Positions 58,399 to 64,000 of a stretch of DNA of 64,000 nucleotides are shown here, in pieces. Positions within the stretch are counted from its first letter, which is position 1. Each line of letters begins with the position of its first letter. The position numbers were made by a program, and so were the translations under genes. A model generated the notes under the pieces. The model was not told the origin of the DNA, did no database searches, and was given only the letters and a program-made list of their open reading frames with translations. The DNA comes from JANOMH01 sp031422295 (GTDB lineage: Bacteria > Pseudomonadota > Alphaproteobacteria > Rhodobacterales > Rhodobacteraceae), in assembly GCA_031422295.1 (NCBI GenBank), contig JANOQM010000030.1:1-64000 (forward strand). Direction: 5' to 3'.

Positions 58399-59247
58399 GG
58401 CCCATAACATGTCCAGATGCCGGGGCAGGTCGCGGGCCGAAATATCGGCCTCGCGGACCAGTGTGTCGAAATGGCTGCTGATCGCCTGCACCCGTTCCTT
58501 GTCGCGGAACGCCAGATAATTCCGGCCCAGATAGATCACGGCAAGCAAGGGGCCGAACACGGTGATCGGCGCGGAATACAGGCGGCGGGCGTCATATAGG
58601 AACACCCGCAGGGTTGGGTAAAGTTGGTCATGCAGCGCCTTGATCTGGTTTATCTGCGCTAATCGGATGTCGCGCGGCAGGCCAGCATAATACCCCTCGG
58701 CTTGCACAAAGCTGCGCAACTCATGTAAGGGCAGCGCAATTTCATAGTCTGATCTTGCACTTTTCATCCAATCGAGCCGGTCTTTGCTGGCCCCGATTGC
58801 CTGTTCCGTGGTCTTACGCAAACTGGGTTCATATTCCCATGCCAGCATTTCAGGGGTTTTGAGCATGTCAGGCATACCTGCCGGGACATGCCGGATCTTG
58901 TAACCCTCGGCCTCTTGGTGCCAGGCAAAGATGCGTTCATCGACCAGCGCCCGGGGCGCCTCGGTCATGGTCATCGCCGCGGCGATCAGTTCGGCCGCGC
59001 TTTCGCGCCGGTCTGACAGGCCCAGCAACCAGTCGCAGGACACGCCAAGGGCGGCCGCACATTCGGCCACCACCTGCGCATTGGGCAGCCGCGTGCTGTC
59101 CGGCGCCAAAAGCTGTGACAAAGTGGACCGGTCCACCCCGATGGTGCGCGCCAAAGAGGCCTGCGACCGCGCCGCAGCAGCCATGGCGCTGGCCAGCCGG
59201 TCACGAAACAGCGGTGCGCGGTCGCGTTTGTCAGTGGGGCGCTGCAT
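58387..59247 (-). CDS. XRE family transcriptional regulator
   Basis: 286 aa. N-terminal helix-turn-helix (about residues 13-70): FRDRLASAMAAAARSQASLA, RTIGVDRSTLSQLLAPDSTR, LPNAQVVAECAAALGVSCDW, ending in the usual LLGLSD. The C-terminal 210 residues form an uncharacterised domain with many aromatic residues (FAWHQEAEGYKIRHVPAGMP, RLYSAPITVFGPLLAVIYLG), presumably sensing a ligand. It is divergent from a fatty-acid desaturase gene. A CCAACGTTGG palindrome lies 15 bases before its start. The last codons derive from a palindromic repeat. Confidence 0.88.
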   Translation of the reverse strand: MQRPTDKRDRAPLFRDRLASAMAAAARSQASLARTIGVDRSTLSQLLAPDSTRLPNAQVVAECAAALGVSCDWLLGLSDRRESAAELIAAAMTMTEAPRALVDERIFAWHQEAEGYKIRHVPAGMPDMLKTPEMLAWEYEPSLRKTTEQAIGASKDRLDWMKSARSDYEIALPLHELRSFVQAEGYYAGLPRDIRLAQINQIKALHDQLYPTLRVFLYDARRLYSAPITVFGPLLAVIYLGRNYLAFRDKERVQAISSHFDTLVREADISARDLPRHLDMLWAELG

Positions 59248-59262
59248 TGTTGTGTTATATCA

Positions 59263-59272
59263 CCAACGTTGG
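59263..59272. promoter_or_regulatory. CCAACGTTGG palindrome, probable XRE operator
   Basis: A perfect 10-bp palindrome in the 125-base divergent region between the XRE and desaturase genes. Location and symmetry suggest the XRE binding site. Not tested. Confidence 0.45.
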
Positions 59273-59372
59273 GTTAAAGTTGCGCAAGTATGGTCTGCGC
59301 CACAGGCAAAGCAAGTGCTATTTATCAACGAATAAGCCTGAAAATGGGCGTGGGTTTGGCAAGCGGGTCTAC

Positions 59373-60272
59373 ATGACGTCGGATCGGACAATCAAGGTCG
59401 AATGGCCGACTTTCATCGTGCTTGCAGGGTGTTACGGCGTGTGGGTGCTGGCGGTTTTTGTGGTGCCAGAGTGGTCGCTTACGGCGGCCGTGTTTTTGGT
59501 AATCCTCATGGGGACGCAACATTCGTCGCTGACCCATGAGGTTATCCACGGCCATCCGACGCCATGGCGCTGGCTGAACGGGGCGTTGGTATTTCCGCCC
59601 CTGACCTTGGCCATTCCGTATCTGCGGTTCCGCGACCAGCATCTGGCGCATCACCATGACGAGATTATTACCGACCCCTATGATGACCCCGAAAGCAATT
59701 ATCTGGACCCGGTTATCTGGGCCCAAAAGCCGTGGATCGTGCAGCGGGTGCTGCGGATCAACAATACCTTGGCCGGGCGCATATTGATCGGGCCGGCGGT
59801 GGGCCTGTGGGGGTTTTGGAGCGGCGATATCCGGGCGATACGGGCAGGCGACAAGGCCGCACTTTGGGGTTGGCTGCTGCATTTGTTACCACTGGCGCTG
59901 GTGATCTGGGTTGTTTCCCTGTCGCCGATGCCGGTCTGGGCCTATTGCCTGGGCATCTATTTCTCACTCGGACTGCTGAAAATCCGCACCTTTCTGGAAC
60001 ATCGCGCGCATGAAAAGGCCCGTGGACGGACTGTGGTGATCGAAGATCGGGGGCCATTTGCGCTGTTGTTTCTGAACAATAATTATCATTCGGTGCATCA
60101 CATGCACCCGCGCACAGCCTGGTATGATCTGCCTGCGCTGTTCCGGTCCCGCAAGGACCACTATCTGGCCCGCAATGACGGGTATTATTACACGTCCTAT
60201 GCCGAGGTGTTTGCCAAATACGCCTTTAAGGTCAAGGACCCGATCCCGCATCCGCTGTGGCCCAAGTCCTGA
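59373..60272 (+). CDS. membrane fatty acid desaturase
   Basis: 299 aa from ATG 59373 (MTSDRTIKVEWPTFIVLAGC); the frame continues upstream but antisense to the XRE gene. Three histidine boxes bind the di-iron centre: HEVIHGH, then HLAHHHDE, and NYHSVHHMHP. Hydrophobic segments (WPTFIVLAGCYGVWVLAVFV, AVFLVILMGTQHSSLTHEVI) place it in the inner membrane. It introduces a double bond or hydroxyl group into an acyl chain, lipid A chain or carotenoid-like substrate. It is likely controlled by the divergent XRE regulator and possibly co-transcribed with the DMT gene 37 bases on. Confidence 0.9.
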   Translation: MTSDRTIKVEWPTFIVLAGCYGVWVLAVFVVPEWSLTAAVFLVILMGTQHSSLTHEVIHGHPTPWRWLNGALVFPPLTLAIPYLRFRDQHLAHHHDEIITDPYDDPESNYLDPVIWAQKPWIVQRVLRINNTLAGRILIGPAVGLWGFWSGDIRAIRAGDKAALWGWLLHLLPLALVIWVVSLSPMPVWAYCLGIYFSLGLLKIRTFLEHRAHEKARGRTVVIEDRGPFALLFLNNNYHSVHHMHPRTAWYDLPALFRSRKDHYLARNDGYYYTSYAEVFAKYAFKVKDPIPHPLWPKS

Positions 60273-60309
60273 CTGGACCCTGTTGTCTGTAACGGGCACA
60301 AGGCCGGTC

Positions 60310-61212
60310 ATGGACCTGTGGATACCCATCACACTGACTGCGGCACTTGCGCAAACCGTCCGCTTCATGCTGCAAAAACAGCTGAAATCCACGGGGCTGA
60401 GCACGGGCGGCGCGACATTGGCCCGGTTCATCTATTCCACACCGCTGATCGCCCTGATCGCGCTGGGGTATTCCCGGTTCAGCGACCAAACCCTGCCGGG
60501 CACGACCGCCCGGTTTTGGGCCTTTGCGATCAGTGGCGGCACGGCGCAGTTGCTGGCAACGATGTGCATGGTCGCCTTGTTCAGCCACCGGAGTTTTGCG
60601 GTGGGGATGGCGTTTAAAAACACCCAAGTGCTGCTGAGCGTCTTTGTCGGCCTCGCCCTGCTGGGGGAAGGCGTGTCTGCCTGGGGGTTTATGGCGATAC
60701 TCTTGGGTTTGGGCGGTGTGCTGCTGCTGTCGGACCCGCCCGGCGGGGCAGGTGCGTGGCGGCAGCGGATCATGAACCGGGCTGTAGCCTTGGGTCTGAC
60801 GGCGGGCGGATTATTTGCGATTTCGGCGATCACCTATCGCGGCGCATCGCTGGCGCTGGCATCTGGCGATGCGTTTCAACGGGCGATTGTCACGTTAGCC
60901 ATTGTGACCCTGATACAGACGGCGGCGTTGGTCGCGTGGCTGGTGGTCCGTGAAACCGGCGAGATGATCCGCGTGTTGACTGCATGGCGGGTCGCGTCGC
61001 TGGTCGGGATGGCCAGTATGGTTGGCTCGATCTGTTGGTTCTGGGCCTATACGCTGCATAATGCATCTTATGTGAACGCTTTGGGGCAGGTAGAGTTGGT
61101 TTTCAGTTTGCTGGTGTCGGTGTTTGTATTTTCGGAAACCATCAGCCGCCGGGAATGGCAAGGGTTGGCTTTGCTGACCGGATCAATCCTGTTGCTGGTC
61201 CTGCTGGCCTGA
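60310..61212 (+). CDS. EamA/DMT family transporter
   Basis: 300 aa from ATG 60310 (MDLWIPITLTAALAQTVRFM). Ten hydrophobic segments in two repeats of five, as in drug/metabolite transporters. Examples are RFWAFAISGGTAQLLATMCM, VLLSVFVGLALLGEGVSAWG, LGLTAGGLFAISAITYRGAS and NALGQVELVFSLLVSVFVFS. It exports small metabolites; the substrate cannot be guessed. The stop codon is inside a strong hairpin terminator. Confidence 0.9.
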   Translation: MDLWIPITLTAALAQTVRFMLQKQLKSTGLSTGGATLARFIYSTPLIALIALGYSRFSDQTLPGTTARFWAFAISGGTAQLLATMCMVALFSHRSFAVGMAFKNTQVLLSVFVGLALLGEGVSAWGFMAILLGLGGVLLLSDPPGGAGAWRQRIMNRAVALGLTAGGLFAISAITYRGASLALASGDAFQRAIVTLAIVTLIQTAALVAWLVVRETGEMIRVLTAWRVASLVGMASMVGSICWFWAYTLHNASYVNALGQVELVFSLLVSVFVFSETISRREWQGLALLTGSILLLVLLA

Positions 61213-61240
61213 AAAACCTTCCCCACGGGGAAGGTTTTTC
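61211..61240 (+). terminator. intrinsic terminator after the DMT gene
   Basis: GAAAAACCTTCCCC (61211-61224) pairs perfectly with GGGGAAGGTTTTTC (61227-61240). The T run in the right arm makes a classic terminator. It overlaps the last two bases of the stop codon. Confidence 0.9.
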
Positions 61241-61325
61241 AGCAAGTAAACACAATATTAACAATATATTAGGGGGTTTCGGACGTTGCTTCGGATTGGC
61301 AGTATTTGAACTAAAGATTTTCCGG

Positions 61326-62000
61326 TTAGGGGGTAAGCAGGCCCATGCCACCGAGGCGGTTGAAATAATGTGCCTCGTCATCATGTTGCATGAACGGGAT
61401 GTCGGCAGGGTCGTGGCCGCGCAGCCGGGCGCTAAGTTCGGCCAGCACGATCTGGGTGATAAACGGCAGATCGAACGCGCGGGCCTGCGCCAGCGGCACC
61501 CATTGTACCGATCCCAGTTCGGGTGCGGCCTGACTGAAATCATCGGGGTCGGTTGACAGCGCTGCCGCATCGGCCAGAAAAAACCGCGCGTCAAAGCGGC
61601 GCGGATTGCCGGGCGGCGTGATAGCCCGGAAGATAAAGGTCAGCGCGCTGGCATCGGGCAGCTGCCCGGCGGCAGCAAAGCCGTGCCAGTCGGGTGGCGC
61701 ATCAGCCCACTGGCCGGGGCAGGACAGGCGCTGGCCGGTTTCTTCGGATAATTCCCGGATTGCGGCGGCGGCAAGGGTTGTGCCGGGCAGGGTGCTGAAC
61801 TGGGTCAATCGGGCGGCACAGATCGGGTTCAAGGTGGCACCAAACGGAATATGCGCATCGCCCGGATCCACCGCCCCACCCGGAAACACGAATTTGGCAG
61901 GCATAAAGGCCGCAGTCGCCGCCCGTTGCCCCATCAGCACATGGGTCCGGTCCCGCAGAACAATGACGGTTGCCGCATTACGGATCGGCGGGCTGTTCAA
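61326..62000 (-). CDS. NUDIX hydrolase (CoA-pyrophosphatase-like/NUDT19 type)
   Basis: 224 aa. RNAATVIVLRDRTHVLMGQR at the start, AKFVFPGGAVDPGDA, then the Nudix helix IRELSEETGQRL separated from the GG by an insertion of about 40 residues. That split layout is typical of NUDT19/RP2p-like enzymes that hydrolyse acyl-CoA or related diphosphates. The C-terminus (YFNRLGGMGLLTP) is conserved in Rhodobacterales. It directly abuts the upstream DUF983 gene, so both form one transcript. Confidence 0.9.
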   Translation of the reverse strand: MNSPPIRNAATVIVLRDRTHVLMGQRAATAAFMPAKFVFPGGAVDPGDAHIPFGATLNPICAARLTQFSTLPGTTLAAAAIRELSEETGQRLSCPGQWADAPPDWHGFAAAGQLPDASALTFIFRAITPPGNPRRFDARFFLADAAALSTDPDDFSQAAPELGSVQWVPLAQARAFDLPFITQIVLAELSARLRGHDPADIPFMQHDDEAHYFNRLGGMGLLTP

Positions 62001-62411
62001 TCAGACCTCCGTGCCAAACCCATGCATCCGCTTGGCCCATTGTATGCCAACCACCACACCTTTGAGCCGGGGCAGCAGATATAGCGACAGGGCAACGCAA
62101 CCGACAGTAAAGATGGTCGCCATGACCAGCGGGTCGGGCCGGAATGTGGTGAATACATATAAGATCAAAGGGGCCATCAGGTGCCCCACGACCAAGATGG
62201 TCAGATAGGCAGGGCCATCATCGGCGCGGTGATGGTGCAGGTTCTGGCGGCAGACCGGGCAATTATCGGCGACCTTGAGATAACCTTGAAATAAATGCCC
62301 TTGCCCACATTGCGGACAACGCCGCATGAAACCGCGCCGCATGGCCAGGCCCATGGGGCGGTCTTCGGCGGGCAGTTTGCGCAGTGGGGTTTGTGAGGCT
62401 AGATCGGACAT
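62001..62411 (-). CDS. DUF983 family protein
   Basis: 136 aa. Two CxxC pairs at the N-terminus (RRCPQCGQGHLFQGYL, NCPVCRQNLHHHRADDGPAY) form a probable zinc ribbon, followed by two membrane helices (LTILVVGHLMAPLILYVFTT, MATIFTVGCVALSLYLLPRL). This is the complete DUF983 pattern. Function unknown. The adjacent NUDIX gene is the usual partner in this order. Confidence 0.92.
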   Translation of the reverse strand: MSDLASQTPLRKLPAEDRPMGLAMRRGFMRRCPQCGQGHLFQGYLKVADNCPVCRQNLHHHRADDGPAYLTILVVGHLMAPLILYVFTTFRPDPLVMATIFTVGCVALSLYLLPRLKGVVVGIQWAKRMHGFGTEV

Positions 62412-62605
62412 CAGAAACGCTCCTTATGCGTTGGTGATGCGCCGATTTGGACGCTGGGAAAAGGGGAAACCGCGCCATTGCGGCGCGATGCCACGGTGCA
62501 ACTTGTTTTTGTGGCGCGCGACGGAATGCGCGGACTGGGGCGTTTGATTGCTGTCCCGGTCGAAGAACAGCCGGTGAAAGTGACCAACTTTTGATGGAGA
62601 TGAGA

Positions 62606-63157
62606 ATGAACAAGACACTGATTATTACCACCTTGATCGGCGCATCTGTGACCGGGTCGGCCGTATTGGCCGACCGCGACCATGGCTTTGGCAGCTGGTT
62701 CGGGCGTGGCGAAAACCATGGTCCTGCGGATATGGACGGGCAAATGGGCGCAGGTCCGGGTGGATTGCTGGGCGGTCTGATGCCCGATTTCGCGGCCCTT
62801 GATGCTGATGCCAATGGCCAGATTACCGCCGAAGAACTGGATGCGGCCCGTGCCGCCCGATTTTCCAGTGCCGATGGCAATACTGACGGCGGATTGTCGG
62901 CAGACGAGATTGTGGCCCAGTTAGCGGCGCGCCGGGCCGAGATGATGGCCGCCCGGGCAGTCCGGATGATCCAAGAACAGGACGCCAATGCAGACGGTCT
63001 GCTGCAGGCCGATGAGCTGGCCGATGGCCGTGGCCCGAGCCCTGCCGTGATTTTCGCCATGCTGGACACCAACACGGATGGTACTGTGGATCGGGCCGAA
63101 TTTGATGCAGGTCTGGCCGCGCTGGCCGACCGTGCCGGACGCCATAACCGCAGTTAA
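62606..63157 (+). CDS. periplasmic EF-hand calcium-binding protein
   Basis: 183 aa from ATG 62606 with GGAGATGAGA upstream. Signal peptide MNKTLIITTLIGASVTGSAV, likely cleaved after VLA. Four EF-hand loops start near residues 66 (DADANGQITAEEL), 90 (DGNTDGGLSADEI), 126 (DANADGLLQADEL) and 154 (DTNTDGTVDRAEF). It should bind calcium in the periplasm. It is followed by an ECF sigma gene in the same direction, an arrangement seen in other alphaproteobacteria. Confidence 0.9.
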   Translation: MNKTLIITTLIGASVTGSAVLADRDHGFGSWFGRGENHGPADMDGQMGAGPGGLLGGLMPDFAALDADANGQITAEELDAARAARFSSADGNTDGGLSADEIVAQLAARRAEMMAARAVRMIQEQDANADGLLQADELADGRGPSPAVIFAMLDTNTDGTVDRAEFDAGLAALADRAGRHNRS

Positions 63158-63167
63158 ACCGGCCATT

Positions 63168-63192
63168 GTCCCCTTGCTGATCGCAGGGGGAC
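63168..63192 (+). terminator. possible hairpin between the EF-hand and sigma genes
   Basis: GTCCCC (63168-63173) can pair with GGGGAC (63187-63192) around a 13-base loop that itself has short pairing. It is weak and could attenuate read-through into the sigma gene. Confidence 0.35.
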
Positions 63193-63211
63193 CCGTTGTT
63201 TCGAGGGGAAA

Positions 63212-63817
63212 ATGTCTGTAGGTCAGGGTGCAATGAAGCTGGCGGCGGATCCTGATGCCGGCCTTTCGGACGAGGGGCTGCTGGTTGCTTTTGGCAACGG
63301 CGATCTTATCGCCGCCCGCGACCTGACCGCCCGGCTGGCCCCGCGCCTGTTTGGTCAGGCCCAGCGGATGTTGCAGGACCGGGCCGAGGCCGAAGATGTG
63401 ACGCAAGAGGCAATGCTGCGCCTGTGGCGCATCGCCCCGGACTGGCGGCAGGGCGAGGCTCAGGTATCCACCTGGGCCTACCGCGTTGTCGCCAATCTGT
63501 GTACCGACCGGCTGCGCAAACGCCGCCCTGTCGGGCTGGACCAGATTGCCGAGCCTAAGGATGGCACGTTATCGGTGCTCGACCAGATGCAGCAGGTCAC
63601 CCGGTTGCGCGCTTTGTCCGAAGCCTTGGCCGCCATGCCCGAACGGCAAGCCCAGGCTGTGGCGTTGCGCCATCTGGAGGGGTTGGCCAACCCCGAGATT
63701 GCCGTGATCATGCAGATCACGGTCGAAGCAGTTGAAAGTCTGACCGCGCGGGGCAAACGAAATCTGACGGAATTACTTGCTGGACGCAAAGCTGAATTGG
63801 GGTTTGATGATGACTGA
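63212..63817 (+). CDS. ECF-type RNA polymerase sigma factor
   Basis: 201 aa. Region 2: LFGQAQRMLQDRAEAEDVTQ, EAMLRLWRIAPDWRQGEAQV, STWAYRVVANLCTDRLRKRR. Region 4: ALAAMPERQAQAVALRHLEG, LANPEIAVIMQITVEAVESL, TARGKRNLTELLAG. It redirects RNA polymerase, probably in an envelope or oxidative stress response. The next gene starts within its last codons, the usual coupling of an ECF sigma factor to its anti-sigma. The EF-hand protein upstream may be in the same regulon. Confidence 0.93.
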   Translation: MSVGQGAMKLAADPDAGLSDEGLLVAFGNGDLIAARDLTARLAPRLFGQAQRMLQDRAEAEDVTQEAMLRLWRIAPDWRQGEAQVSTWAYRVVANLCTDRLRKRRPVGLDQIAEPKDGTLSVLDQMQQVTRLRALSEALAAMPERQAQAVALRHLEGLANPEIAVIMQITVEAVESLTARGKRNLTELLAGRKAELGFDDD

Positions 63818-64000
63818 TCAGCACGACGAAATCGAGGTACTGTTTGCGCAGGCCCGGGCTGTGACACCTGTGGTCAGCGACGGGCTGTTCGCGCGGATCA
63901 TGGCAGATGCGGCTGCGGCCGATATGGTCCGGCAGCCACGCGCGCCGGTGCTGCCGCAAAAGGGCTGGTTTGCCGGATTATTGGCCGCGCTGGGCGGCTG
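63807..64000 (+). CDS. probable anti-sigma / sigma-coupled protein (5' part, runs off the window)
   Basis: Starts at ATG 63807 or 63810, overlapping the sigma gene end by 8-11 bases. About 64 codons are visible: MMTDQHDEIEVLFAQARAVT, PVVSDGLFARIMADAAAADM, and a segment KGWFAGLLAALGG that may begin a membrane helix. The N-terminus is cytosolic and acidic, as expected for a sigma-binding domain ahead of a membrane anchor. The family cannot be confirmed from this fragment. Confidence 0.7.
   Translation, partial: MMTDQHDEIEVLFAQARAVTPVVSDGLFARIMADAAAADMVRQPRAPVLPQKGWFAGLLAALGG

Overview
The window is a chromosomal segment of a high-GC alphaproteobacterium, most likely Rhodobacteraceae (roseobacter/Paracoccus-like). 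The supporting markers are a GcrA cell-cycle regulator, DUF1467 next to methylmalonyl-CoA epimerase, a DUF983 protein beside a NUDIX gene, PutA with a divergent Lrp-type PutR, a YbjN protein, and short GC-rich palindromic repeats between genes. This placement comes from remembered families and gene neighbourhoods, not from a search.

Layout. 0-8 kb: partial YbjN gene, M42 aminopeptidase, a small AT-richer patch (unknown membrane-anchored protein plus parDE toxin-antitoxin), a DUF1800/DUF1501 export pair, GNAT, response regulator, mce/DUF1467. 8-12 kb: a large RTX calcium-binding protein that carries an exact-phase internal duplication. 12-25 kb: housekeeping and membrane genes (EI24 protein, nitroreductase, GMC oxidoreductase, M48 lipoprotein, hemolysin-III, diacylglycerol kinase, TetR with two membrane genes, gcrA, acyltransferase, AAA ATPase, hydrolase), then argD-GNAT-argF for arginine synthesis.

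25.6-32.3 kb is a plasticity zone directly behind argF. Three separate genes (glycosyltransferase, VOC protein, EthD-like protein) are each followed by a divergent fragment of the argF 3' end (51, 107 and 158 bp). The pattern resembles serial insertion at one target, although no recombinase gene is present. The same zone holds a 36-bp perfect palindrome, an AT-rich gene fragment, a VOC gene without its N-terminus, and a gene interrupted by a nonsense codon. I regard this as the most interesting part of the window.

32-44 kb: hrpB, rpmB, an intact IS5-family element with TA target duplication, bluB, and putA/putR sharing a divergent promoter. 44.5 kb: tRNA-Leu(UAA). 44.9-49 kb: a five-gene operon (SDR, FAH hydrolase, COG3618 lactonase, Gfo/Idh, ThuA) that fits breakdown of a deoxy sugar acid of the L-fucose/L-rhamnose type. 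49-55 kb: lytic transglycosylase, metG, YceI, aldo/keto reductase, winged-helix/TPR regulator. 55.4-58.3 kb: a translationally coupled L-carnitine-type operon (BKACE enzyme, lipocalin lipoprotein, carnitine dehydrogenase fused to a thioesterase). 58.4-64 kb: XRE regulator divergent from a fatty-acid desaturase, DMT exporter, NUDIX/DUF983, and an EF-hand protein followed by an ECF sigma factor and the start of its probable anti-sigma gene.

A palindromic repeat family (arms resembling GTAAGGTGGGTT/AACCCACCTTAC) is scattered in the second half of the window and supplies stop codons to metG, the carnitine dehydrogenase and the XRE gene. No CRISPR array, prophage or rRNA operon was seen.
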